Translations under genes and position numbers: made by a program
Shown here: positions 21,173-31,773 of the stretch, in pieces
Layout: every line of letters begins with the position of its first letter
How positions within the stretch are numbered: position 1 is the stretch's first letter
The notes under the pieces: generated by a model
Databases searched by the model: none
The model's input: the letters and a program-made list of their open reading frames with translations, nothing else
Told to the model about the DNA's origin: nothing
NCBI GenBank assembly: GCA_030295235.1
Contig: AP026158.1
Coordinates: 186,001 to 250,000, forward strand
Length of the DNA: 64,000 bases
Direction: 5' to 3'
From: Fistulifera solaris
Taxonomy: Eukaryota > Bacillariophyta > Bacillariophyceae > Naviculales > Stauroneidaceae

Positions 21173-23510
21173 ATGCAAAGCTTGTTGAACCGAGTCAAGG
21201 GCGGAAAGCCCGAGGAGTCGAAAGGAATCTCATCCGCCGCTGTGAAATGGTCCGAACAGGAACGAAAGTTGTTCTTTGTAAGTGTTTTTTGTTACAAGAG
21301 TGATGATTCGGCCAACTTATCATCTGATAATTGATTTCTTTCGATAATATTATTGTCGATAGGGTTGTTGGGCCACCGTATTGATTGCGGCGAATCCTCT
21401 CTATTCACTGGAGGACAACCCGAGACGCACTACGGTATTGACGAGTTGGTTGGTAGCTTCCGCGGAAGCCTTGAGCTTGGATCCGACGATTACGGAAGCG
21501 TATATTCCCCTCCTTACGGCCGACTCGATCCCTCCGAGTGATGTGAAACAACAATTGGCGGAACTACGGGCAAAAATAGAACCCTACAGGGATGTCTTGG
21601 CGCAACCAGTACAGCAATTGTGCCATATGTGGATTCACTTATTAGTGACCGTACCGGCGGGGTACGATGCTCGTTTGCGGGTCGCTTTGAAAGTCTTTGT
21701 CGTCATGTTGTACTTGATGGAACATTCGAAAGGTGTCGAGGGTTTAGAAGAGGCTACCCACTCCTTTTTGGCATTGGAACAATGTATTGCCCACTATTTG
21801 CTCCTCTTTTTAGAACAACAACAAAAGAAGAAACAAGAAATGTTGCAAGCTGCACAAAAGAGAGACTCCTCTTCGAAACTGTTGCGTCAACTCAAAATCG
21901 GCGGGGCCGCTGTCGCCGCTGGTGGATTATTCGCCATCACCGGCGGTTTGGCCGCTCCGGGCATCGCCGCGGGTATTGCGGTAGTGGCGGGCGGTACAGC
22001 CATTGGAGCTACGGCGGCGGCATTGTTTGCAAGTTCCTTGGTTGTGACGGCCTTGTTTGGGATTGGGGGTGGGACTTTGGCGGCCTACAAAATGCAACGG
22101 AGAACCGGTGGTTTGACCGAATTTGAAATACAGAGTGAAGCTGTGACGTCGGAATCGCATCTTTCGAGTGTTGTGGCGATATCTGGCTGGCTTTTGGAAG
22201 ATTCTGATGTTCAGCGACCGTGGGGTGTGGTCCCTTCGAATCCTCCCATTCGTGACAAGGTTCAATTATTGGAGCGCTTTTATTCGGTGTATTGTCCGGA
22301 GCAATTACCAAACGTTCAACAACACTTGGAACTATATAAAGATCGAGAGGGCGAATTGTGGGCATGGTTGGAATCTATTTATGGACGGAATCCGGATGCA
22401 CCATTTCCGAGGCCTGGTCAGTCGACCAGAGTGAAAGCGTCACGAGAACAGGAGCAAATGGTTCGAAACACGTTTGCTGGTCTTGGACTGCTGTCTTTTA
22501 AAGATATAAAGGAAGAAAAGGCGGAAGAAAACGTTCCAGAGAAGACAATTGCCTTTCCAATCGAAGCGACGATGCAAGACGAAAGCCATGACTACAAGCC
22601 GCCGAAACATGTCTCGACGGTCTGGGACTACTACGACGTTTACGGTGGTGCGGAGCTACTCACGGTCAAGTTTGAAAGCAAAGCCTTGAAACAGCTCTGC
22701 GACTCTGCTGGTAGGGCTGTTAGCACCGTGATCAAAACAGAAGGAACGAAACAGGCTTTGAAGTACACCGTCATGGCTACTCTAATGACAGCGGTTGCAT
22801 TACCGTCATTATTATTGAAGGTCGCGAATATGATTGATGAAGAATGGACTGTCATGTGCGAACGTGCCGATGAAGCTGGCGTAGAATTGGCTCGCGCATT
22901 GCTCTATCATAAAGGAGGTAACCGTCCGATGACTCTCGTTGGTTATTCGTTTGGAGCGCGAATCATATATGCTTGTGTCAGGGAGCTTGTTCGGTACCAA
23001 AAGCTGTGGGAAGAGTGGCAAGAAAAGCAAGTTGAAACAAAACAAGAAAAGAGTACGGACGATAAAAATACGAGGTCGGATAGCGATGATTTTTCGTCGA
23101 TGAGAGACCCCTCGAGTATTTTGGAGGATGTAATTTTTATGGGTTTGCCGAAAGCTTTCCGAGCTCACGACTGGGAACGATTTCGGAGTGTTGTGGCAGG
23201 GCGGTTAATCAACTGCTTTTCGCAGAAAGATATGATGCTGGGCTTGATGTTTCGTTACAAACGGTTAAACGTAGAAGGTGTATGCGGAACAGGACCGGTA
23301 TCTTTGTCAGGCATTGAAGATATCGATGTTTCGGATTTGGTTTCAGGGCATTCCGAGTATTGTTACTCAATCCGCGATATATTGAATCGAATTCGTTTCG
23401 CGCAACCGTTCCATTCTGCTTCCACCAAGTTTAGCAAGGTTGAAGATGAGATACTAACCAATGCTATTGATGAAACAAACACTTTAGCTAAAGAAAGTGG
23501 CCGAGCATGA
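21173..23510 (+). CDS. TMCO4/DUF726-family membrane hydrolase-like protein
   Basis: Exon 1 (21173-21277, MQSLLNRVKGGKPEESKGIS to KLFF) joins exon 2 at 21363 across an 85-bp GTAAGT..GATAG intron, in frame; this exon is missed if one reads only the long frame. A Gly/Ala-rich hydrophobic region (AVAAGGLFAITGGLAAPGIA onward, about 21900-22095) gives two or three membrane helices. Further on, RPMTLVGYSFGARIIYACVR holds G-Y-S-F-G, the nucleophile elbow of alpha/beta hydrolases found in DUF726 proteins such as human TMCO4. VAISGWLLEDSDVQRPWGVV is another family block. About 745 residues, no frame problem. Its substrate is unknown even in animals. The C-terminal 150 residues are less conserved. Confidence 0.87.
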
Positions 23511-23664
23511 GTAAAATCGGATTTTGGTCTAAAGACGGACGGTCCCACCAGTAACAAATGTAGTGAAATAATGTAAATGACAATTACGATAGACGTTATT
23601 CTTGTATTCGGCACACACTTAAGTTTATGGGAGCTCAAAAAATTCGATCTTAAATGTGGCAACT

Positions 23665-24945
23665 TTATCGAAACCATCCATTGTTTGGAAATCCAGGGGG
23701 AAGAGAGAAGGCGCCGTTAACCTGTTGATTGATCCAAGCATCCCCTGCTGCTTCGTTTCTAAGAATTTCATCACCAATTTGTGACTGCTGTAAGATATTT
23801 TGTGCATTATTCGTAAGGAGACGCTGTGCCAGGCTATGAATTCTGTGTTGTTGCGGTAGCTGTTGTCCGGGATATCCGGTTCCTGCAAAATGCGAAAAAA
23901 GTGAGTGAAATGGATCACGACTTAGTTTTGGCAATTAGGAACTTACCCGTAATTGAAGATGCCAGCTGTTGCTGAAGCTGGAGTGACTGCTGATTGGCAA
24001 TTTGCTGCTCCAATCGAATTGTTTCCGAAAGGTTTTGTAATATCGCAGCATCAATGCTATGCGATGCTCCATACACACGATTTTGAAGGGCGCCAAGTAA
24101 GTCAGTATTTGATGACGAATAATTTCCTGCGCTGGAAAAGTAACTTATTCCTCCCTGATTTTGAATGTTCGCAAGCGATGCTAAGAGTGCAGACTGATCT
24201 GGCTTAATTGTGACATTGGCATTCGGGTCGATTGCAGTTACGTTCGAAGGAGGTAGATTGAGCGGATTAGCAGTGTCTTGCTTTTCCTCTGACACCGTTT
24301 TAGGTGCCGATGCTTTCGCTTCCTCCGCTTTCTTCTTTCTCCACACTACCGCATCCGTCTTGTACTTCGCGCGTAGCTCGGCCTCTTCTTGAATGTATTC
24401 CTGCTTCATTTCGGGCGAAATTTCTTTCCAAGCTTTTGAAAGCATCTTACTAAGATCGGCGTTCGTGGCGGTGGGATGTTCCCTTTCAATGAAGCGCGGC
24501 GTTTGTTGGAGAATGCCAAAAAGGCCGACATGGGTCGACGAGGGGCATTGGGGTCTTTGACTTTTGTTTTTGAAAGCTTACGCGCGTGATTGTAGATTTG
24601 CATTTCATGATCGTATCGCTCTTTGTCTATCCGCGACTTTTCATTCCATGCAGCCCTATCTACTTGGGACATTTCTCTCCACTCTGTAGAAACCATCTTA
24701 GCTATGTTGGTTGTCTATCCAACGCCGCAACACAACCGTGAAGAAAGGTGAGTATCCATAGATAAGACACTTCGTGTGATACAAATAGGGCTTACCTTCT
24801 CGGTCCTTCCTGCTCTTGCTAGTTCCTCTTTGATTTGCTTATGCCTCTGTGAAGAAAAGAAGATGAATGCGGTTTTGAATCTACGAGGCACCGTCAGCTC
24901 GCCCGCGACATCATGATGTGGCGTGATTTTACTGTTTGATGACAT
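23665..24945 (-). CDS. HMGB-type protein with two HMG boxes (paralogue 2)
   Basis: Same architecture as the gene at 19376. Exon 1 24945-24796 (box A start, VPRRFKTAFIFFSSQRH), intron 24715-24795 (81 bp), exon 2 24714-23947, intron 23883-23946 (64 bp), exon 3 23882-23665. The first intron sits exactly after TEK, as in paralogue 1 after AEK. Box B: DPNAPRRPMSAFLAFSNKRR to AKYKTDAVVWRKK. The tail is Gln/Asn-rich rather than Gly/Met-rich and has an extra intron. The frame shifts at TTT 24484-24486; one more base gives SLKREHPTATNADLSKML, matching paralogue 1. A chromatin role is inferred from the family. Confidence 0.87.
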
Positions 24946-25645
24946 TGCGCCGGTACGATTGGTCTACAATGCGATAGATGAAAGAGAAATGTCAGGAAGA
25001 GCAGAAGCGATTATAGGTTAAACAAGATTGATGGGTTTCCCACCATCGACAAAACCTTTCAGAGGCAACACTCGCTGTCGACTTTGAAGGATGATAGGAG
25101 AGAGATGGTCGATCGTTGATATAAAGAGTTGTTTTATGTGTGCGTTTTACGTTCGCATAAAATAAGAAAGCGTGGATGACGAACGATGGTGGTATGGTGC
25201 TCTTCGCATTGTGACCAAGACAACAACCGAAACATCGCTTCGTCGAGGTGTTCGCGTCGTCGTGGTAACAAAATACATCAAAAACAAGTGGGACACACGG
25301 AAGTGAGGCCTTTTATCGCAGTTCCCAACTTCGACCGATGACGATACTGGGATACTAAAGAGTGTTGGTAGAGTTTCGCTTCCAGCGGCCAATCAAATTG
25401 AGTATTGAAAAATGGATAAAACCACAGTAAAACAAATTTCCGTCCATCTCAAGTCTCAAGTCTCGAGACTCTCGAGAGTCGAGAGTATGATTCCGAGTAA
25501 AATTACTATAGATTGACCAGTACTCGCCGAACAGCGATCACCAAGAAAGTGACAGCTGACAAATTTGTTCGAGAACAAGATTTGCTACGGAGTAGTTTAT
25601 TGGACAGACTATCGTTCGTTATGTTGGTGGTGTCTGGCAGCGGCG

Positions 25646-25730
25646 TTAAAATTCTGCCTCGTCGTAGACGCTACGTAGAATCTCGTCGTAGACGCTACGT
25701 AGAATCTTGTACTGAGAGGCAGAATTTTAA
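25646..25730. repeat. 15-bp inverted repeat enclosing a 24-bp tandem duplication
   Basis: TTAAAATTCTGCCTC (25646-25660) is matched perfectly by GAGGCAGAATTTTAA (25716-25730). Between them a 24-bp unit is repeated twice with one mismatch (25661-25684 and 25685-25708), each carrying the palindrome CTACGTAG. No protein is encoded. It may be a tiny non-autonomous element or a hairpin-forming site. Confidence 0.8.
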
Positions 25731-26764
25731 GGTCCTTCCCTGATAAGCGCTTGACTGTATTTGAAGGAGAGCACGTGCACCTTAACAGTGTACCCTTTCC
25801 TCATTTATTTTTTTGACAACTGGAGAGTTCTTCACTATCCAACACATACATGCGTTTTTGCCTCGACGTCCCAAAAAGCTGCGTTGCCTCGCCAAATCAC
25901 CGCATTTATCATTCGTCTGCAATAAATCTTCAACTACAGAGTAAACAGCGGAAAAGTACGATGCTCACGCCCAAGAAACTAAATGACCTCAAACAGGTAA
26001 CTGGATAATCAGAAGTTGTAGTTTTTTAGTTTTGAAATTGTTCCTATCTTTAATGAAATCACGCCGCAATTCTTTTTATGGCTATACGTTGTACGTTGCG
26101 GGGTACCGGGTACCGGTACCAGTACAAGGTAGAGTGTACAGATTACAGATTACAGAGTACCTGGTAAACTAGGTACGATGAAAAATGAAGGAACCGTCAC
26201 GAACACGAACGAAGATCAGGAAGAAAATGTCATTACGCTTTTTGCCTCTGGCGTCAGGAGTCAGATGTCAGGCAGCGTTTCGTATCGCGAGTTCCTCGTC
26301 GCAAGAGGAAACAGGAACTACCAGGAAGAAGGAAGCTGGACAATAAAGATTGGGGAAGGACTTTTCAACGAGCACGAAAAAGGACCATTAAATTGATATC
26401 GCATCTGTTCCCTTTTTTTTGGGGTCAGTGTTGATCTTTCGATCAACAAACAACATATTCGACATTTAATTCCCTAATTTCCTAAGTCGGTGTTGATAGT
26501 TGATTTTTTGGTTGATTTGTATCCGTATCATCGTCTTGTTATTATTCATAGTCGCCTTGCTACCTGGTATCGTCAACATCGCCAATCGTCGATCGTCAGT
26601 CATCAACATTTTGGTTACCGGGCTCCGGGTTGGAGCTCCAAGGGTGCAACGTCCCAAACGACTCCAAACCAGACGTCCATTCTAGAAGGCTCTCTACTTT
26701 GTACTCAAGAGTCTCGGAAACTGAACGAAGTACGAGCTGCTTAAACAACTGCACAATTACCGCT

Positions 26765-26815
26765 GTTCTCTGTTTTACTCACTCAAATTTTTTTTGAGTG
26801 AGTAAAACAGAGAAC
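26765..26815. repeat. Perfect 23-bp hairpin with T5 loop
   Basis: Bases 26765-26787 are the exact reverse complement of 26793-26815, separated by five T. The arm starts GTTCTCTGTTTTACTCACTC. No coding sequence lies within 350 bases. Unmutated arms imply recent origin or constraint. Confidence 0.9.
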
Positions 26816-27180
26816 TTATTTCCGACTTTAAACAAGAGATGTGGCATTTGGCATTTGGCATCTGACCCAATCTTATTTGAAATGTTGTTTCTGTACATTC
26901 TTCAATTCTTTGTTAGAAACGTCGGAAGCTGAGTTGTTTCAGTTCTAAGTGTCAACCATAAGTAGAAAAGGCCTTGTGCCTTGGGCTTTCGGTGAAACTG
27001 TTCTAACCTCTTATCCTTATCTTTAACGAAAATCTCCTTTAAAGTACGGATCACGGATTACCTATTTCTAGCTAGTTCAAAGAGTCTAGAGAGCTAGTCT
27101 TAAACTTTAATCACAAGACAGTGTTGCGAAGAAAGATGGGCAGAAGACAGAATACTTATAGACAACAATTTGAATTATAC

Positions 27181-28764
27181 TTAATTCAGTAATAGCGTCC
27201 AATGAATCAGCAACACCTGACAGGCAGCAACTAGAAAGATATTTGTGAACCGTGGTGTAGCCGTTGACGGAGCATTTGTCGCTGGTAGTTCTGTTGAAGT
27301 AGGATAAGGTTCTTTCTCTGGGACGAGATTGTATCCATTTGAAGCGTTAGTTTTCAAAGAAGGTTGGCAATAAACACACATCCGCCGAACTCACAAAGAC
27401 CTACGTACCCTGTGGAGTGGTTGCACTCCCATATTCAATGAGAACAATTTTGGATCCTCCATAATTGTTGATATCGTGTGATCCGTCGCTGGAGACAAGC
27501 AAGCGACCACACGCATCAAAATCGACATCGACCGGACGAAACCCATCCGGCCAATGTGCTTCCAGACTATGAGATAGTAAATCTACCGGCGCTTCCCCCA
27601 TCACGTCACCGTTTTCATCCATCTCAATATAGATGACACTATAACCGACAGGCACATCACGATTCCAACTACCATGCATGGCAATAAAGGCGTATCCGTC
27701 CATTTCTTTGGGAAAGGCTACATTAGGAGGGCAATCGGACGGCGTTTCCTCATTATATTGGTAAAACGTAATTCCCAACGGTGCAGTATGGGCCTGCATG
27801 GAGAGTTGCGACGTCATGTAATCCGTACGACACTCTTCGTCCGTCACCGTGTCAAGAAAGGTTGGCCAAACCCAAACGGTATCTCGACCCATTCCTGGTG
27901 GTTGAGGCAAGCTGAATTCTGTCCAACAGTAAGGGTAGCCCCAATGTTTGCCGGCATCTTCTTCTTTGAATCGGTTCAATTCCTCGGCCTAATGATGATC
28001 TTACTCGTGAGTGGCAAGATACTCTTTTAGCTGACTAATTTGAGAGCATCCTCTGAACAATTTGATTTTCGACTAAAATCAGCACTACTCACCGGATTGT
28101 CATTGTGAATGTCACCCCCGAGATCATCCCGTATCAGATTGTCTGCACTATTCTCGACGCCCCACAATACCCCAAAACGATCAAACGCTAAACCGACCTC
28201 ATTCCGTAGTCCGTCCGCAAAGACTTCACCTGTTGTAAAATTCAAAGGGAATTGATCGGCATTCGTTACATTGAATCGCCGAATCCGTGATCGAAAGGAA
28301 TCGTTATCAATATTCTTGTTCGAACCGACCGAGACGTACAGACGACCTGCCGCATCGAACGCCAGTGTCCGTGTCGTATGACCGTAGGGCGCGCCTCCAT
28401 TTCCGTCGGAATTGATAGAATGAATGACTTCTTCACCTTCCACCTGATTGACTTGCTCGGCGCCGCTGGTATAGGGCCATCGATACACGATTTTATCATT
28501 ACTAGCGTACAAATACCCATCGTGGATCGCGATACCGTGATTCAATTCCGTTGCTGTCACCAAGGTTGATCGAGAATCCACGATTCCGTCACCATCGCTA
28601 TCAAAAACGCGAATCACGCTGGCGGATCCGCGTTCCACCGCCAAAAAGTCGGATGTTCCCAAGGATCGGATGCTCCGTGCTTGATCGATGACGACCGGTA
28701 GCGCATACGCACAAAATCCGGACGGTACAACAGCTTCCTCGAGTGATGGTAACCGTGAGCACAT
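27181..28764 (-). CDS. Glucose/sorbosone-dehydrogenase-like secreted protein with C-terminal hydrophobic tail
   Basis: Soluble quinoprotein sugar-dehydrogenase fold (six-blade propeller). Exon 1 28764-28093, intron 27989-28092 (104 bp), exon 2 27988-27409, intron 27318-27408 (91 bp), exon 3 27317-27181; all joins keep frame. Motifs: LNHGIAIHDGYLYASND, YGHTTRTLAFDAAGRLYVSV, DGLRNEVGLAFDRFGVLW, MHGSWNRDVPVGYSVIYI, and ALEAHWPDGFRPVDVDFD, typical of the family. Exon 3 ends in a Thr/Pro linker and a hydrophobic end (FLVAACQVLLIHWTLLLN), suggesting a GPI or membrane anchor. The N-terminus is probably longer: a signal-like stretch (HLTIFLALSFSLLQHVL) lies upstream to 28916 in a frame linked through the TTT run 28769-28771. 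Substrate and cofactor are not determined. Confidence 0.85.
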
Positions 28765-28916
28765 ATTCTTTGATTATTTCTGTGTGATGCGTCTTTTCTG
28801 TGCGTCGAGAGCACGTGTTGCAACAAAGAAAATGATAGTGCCAGGAAAATAGTGAGGTGTTTTCGCGGCGGATGTTTATTCGCGATGCCATGTGACGTCG
28901 CATTGCCTACAAACAT

Positions 28917-29219
28917 CGCGCGATCTTTTTTTCGCGCTCAAAGATCTCGTATCCCTAATCCTATCAGTCTTGGTTTCTCCTTCCTTACCGAAGAGAAAAC
29001 GATAGATTGAGGCGTATGAGCATCACAAATAACATGGCTCCTCTTCTATCTTGTTTATATTACTCAATGAGGTGTGTGGTTGATAATTCTTGAATAAGAC
29101 GAACCCGCCATATATATAGAAGAAAGATGATAACATGTCGATGAGAACAATTCTTTCTTCCTTTCTCGCAGGCCGTGCAACGATACTATCTATATACTTT
29201 GCTCCCAGGCCAATCTACA
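28917..29219. other. Intergenic, no gene seen
   Basis: About 300 bases between two minus-strand genes, A/T-rich near 29040-29120. It contains the 3' end of the unknown gene at 29220 and the promoter of the dehydrogenase-like gene. Confidence 0.35.
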
Positions 29220-29762
29220 CTATAATTCCCACTCAAACCGAATCTCTTGTAATAGTTTGTTTTTTCTTTGCCAAATCATTGGACTGCTCTCTCCGAAGCT
29301 CTCTCCGACAGGAATAGGGGTATTCGCCATATCCCACAAGGTCACTTCTTCTCGGATTAATTCGTCACGGTCCATCGACAAGGCAACAAAATCTTTTGTA
29401 TCATCTTCCATCGACCAAGCCCAACTAGTCATCACATCGTTATGAGGCTGTACGGATACTTGTATTGACATGAGAAACGATTCGTCGTCGTCGTCGTCGT
29501 CGTCGATATTTTCCGTCAAATACCGTTCGATCAAATGACACCGCCGTGCCGTTTGTTGCAAACGATCTTTCCATGCATTGGACGGTCCCAACACTGTCAT
29601 GAGAATACTACACACCAAGCGGAGGGACCGAACGTCGGACGACGATGAAGATGACGATGACAACAAGGCCACCAACGTATCGTAACAGTCGCGCAATTGC
29701 TGTAACGAGATGGGATTCGGAATACTCATACAATCCAATATTTTATGTAAGTCGTTGGAATG
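29220..29762 (-). CDS. Unknown protein, 3' exon
   Basis: Not recognised. The frame from 29762 to the stop at 29220 gives about 180 residues; the longest uninterrupted frame has no ATG at its start, and TTGTAG just upstream (29763-29768 on the minus strand) reads as a splice acceptor, so the first exon is missing here. A candidate exon from about 29885 (MMIPAFLSFSSFF) would need a weak donor and one extra T in a T run. Features: a Ser run and an Asp run encoded by trinucleotides, helices around SDVRSLRLVCSILMTVLG, and an acidic C-terminus. Mostly soluble, perhaps alpha-helical. Confidence that it is a gene is moderate, function unknown. Confidence 0.5.
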   Translation of the reverse strand, partial: HSNDLHKILDCMSIPNPISLQQLRDCYDTLVALLSSSSSSSSDVRSLRLVCSILMTVLGPSNAWKDRLQQTARRCHLIERYLTENIDDDDDDDESFLMSIQVSVQPHNDVMTSWAWSMEDDTKDFVALSMDRDELIREEVTLWDMANTPIPVGESFGESSPMIWQRKNKLLQEIRFEWEL

Positions 29763-30177
29763 CTACAATGAAGAGAAACAATGATAAGAGAGACGTCATG
29801 AATCCTTTTTCCTATTTTTTTTTTATTTGTTTGTTGGTGTTTTGTTCACTATGAAAAAAACGACGAGAACGAGAGAAATGCTGGAATCATCATAATTGCG
29901 CGGGTCGCGAGGAGTCGCGAGTGGATGTCAGATGATTCAATTATCGCGGTGCGACTTTGTGCCCCTGTGTAGAACCAGGCAGGTCTTTTCTTTCGCCTTT
30001 GCGACACGCAACGAAAAATAATAATTACGACGACGTACTTGTACCAGGTATAGAGAGACCTGATGGTAATTTATTTGGTAGCGTTGCCCTTCCCATTATT
30101 TCGTATATACTAGAGCTCTAGAAGAAAAGAAAGGCCGAAAGCACGGAAAGAGGACGGGAAATGCTATTGAAAGAACA
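29763..30177. other. Divergent spacer, holds a repeated 17-mer
   Basis: No gene seen apart from a possible first exon of the minus-strand gene. GTACTTGTACCAGGTAT at 30035-30051 repeats exactly the sequence at 149-165. Probably contains the promoter of the hydrolase gene. Confidence 0.4.
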
Positions 30178-31277
30178 ATGGGGATAATGTCAGCAACCAT
30201 GCGAACGATGCGTCTCGAATTTCGTCTTGCAGTCTTCTTCGGACTTTTATGTTACAGTCAATCCTTTCTTTTCCAATCACTCGAAAGGATGTAGCAGTAC
30301 AACAAAGAATATTCGCTCAGAAGGCAACAACGGAGAACGAAGTGGCTTTACGTACTTATTCCTACAAGTTCAAGGACTACAATGTTACCTATCGCTACAA
30401 ACCTCCTGCACCAGGACATGAACGGGATGCACCTTTGTTGTTGATACATCCGGTCGGAATTGGGTTGTCGTCATGGTTCTGGGAGAATTTTATGGACGCT
30501 TGGGAGTACGGAGGACCCGTCTATGCGCCCGATTTGTGGGGCTGTGGAAAGGTGGAAGACGATGATCATCTACGTCAGATGCCGTCGTCCTCGTTTCCAG
30601 ATCGTTGGGTGGACGCTTGTGAGAATATGCTATCACTGTCTGTGGACTCGAGCACCCCAAAGAAGTCACTATTCCCGTTTGTCGGAAAATCATGGAGTAG
30701 CTCTTCCACCACGAGTCGTTGGGTTATTGTGGCACAAGGTGGCTTGGCGCCCATTGGTGTTCGCGTGGTGCATCGAAATCTATCGCAAATCTCGCATTTG
30801 ATTCTGACGTCCCCACCGACGTGGTCGGACATGACGACAACGGTTCCTCGAAAGGATTTACAGCGCAATGATCAATTTTTGCGATCTCCCGTGTGGGGAT
30901 CTTTGGCCTTTCGCTTGTTGGAGACTCGCTGGGCGGTGTCTTTCTTTTCGAATTTGTTCTTATTTGCTAGTAACAATGTCAACGATACTACCAGGTGGCT
31001 GGATTGTGTGCAAGCCGGTGTCGGTCCAGCGCAACGATATGCTGTCATGGCATTCAATGCCGGATTTTGTCAACAAACGTCGAATGAAAAGGAGCTGACG
31101 GAATTACCACAGCCAACTCTGATTTTACAAGGCGATGAAGACAAGTCGCGGAATCGAGATGAGTATGTGCAAAAGATGAAAGACTGTCGAATACAAACAA
31201 TAACGGGAAAGAATGTGCTTCCTTGGGAAAGTCCAGATACCGTCTGCCGAGCAATTCGAGAATTCTTAGTCAAGTGA
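30178..31277 (+). CDS. Plastid-targeted alpha/beta hydrolase-fold protein lacking the usual nucleophile Ser
   Basis: The long frame from 30249 starts mid-domain. Just upstream, ATGs at 30178, 30187, 30199 and 30208 share a frame that encodes a signal peptide (RLAVFFGLLCYSQSFLF) with an xSF cleavage context; the frames join at TTTT 30269-30272 if one T is missing. The mature part has LLLIHPVGIGLSSWFWENF (oxyanion loop), DLWGCG, and a C-terminal LILQGDEDKSRNRDEY with a candidate acid. At the nucleophile elbow, expected G-x-S-x-G, the sequence is VAQGGLAPIG with no Ser. This is a plastid alpha/beta-fold protein by presequence; it may be catalytically inert or use another residue. Single exon otherwise. 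Confidence 0.78.
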
Positions 31278-31773
31278 GAAGATTACTTGGCGCCATGAGA
31301 CAAACTCTTGATTGGAACATGCAATTTGTCGGAAAAATCGAACTTCCGGAGAGAGAGAAATGAACATATCCGCGATGTTCACGAATCGATCGCATTTCAC
31401 TTTTATGTTTGATTTTGATGTTTCAACCCATTCTAACTGATACCATTCTGGTCTACAATTCTTGAGTCCTATCCTATCCTTTAGCTCTAGGCTTGAACGA
31501 CTGCAATACTGGTCAAGAGTAACGTTTTAGTCCTAAGTTAGTCATGACTATAGCACAAAATGTGCTAAGTTTCTCTTCTAAATTTTGGAAACCGAGGAAA
31601 ACGAAAAACGCGATGACCATGACTGCGCCCAAATGCGAATGCGACGATGACACCTTTTGCCTCGCGACGATGTCATCATAGTTGCGTCATTATTGAATAC
31701 AAACAGCGAGCTGTAAGTTGCTGAATCTACTGGTAGTTCGTATTGATTTCGTGTTCATAGTTTGTGCTAAAAC
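31278..31773. other. Intergenic, no gene seen
   Basis: About 500 bases between the hydrolase and the first LRR-like gene. A/T-rich in places; a small inverted patch AGCACAAAATGTGCT occurs at 31552-31566. Nothing else noted. Confidence 0.4.

Larger units (their letters stand above)
24946..27180. other. Gene-poor stretch with two inverted repeats
   Basis: About 2.2 kb with no supported gene. It holds an inverted repeat enclosing a 24-bp tandem duplication (25646-25730), a GGTACC-rich patch with TACCGGGTA (26104-26112) and TACCTGGTA (26158-26166), a small AGATTAC direct repeat (26138-26154) and a perfect 23-bp hairpin (26765-26815). A possible tiny exon (ATG 25970, MLTPKKLNDLKQ, followed by GTAACT) has no partner I could find. 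The frame at 26178-26396 lacks domain features. Confidence 0.5.
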
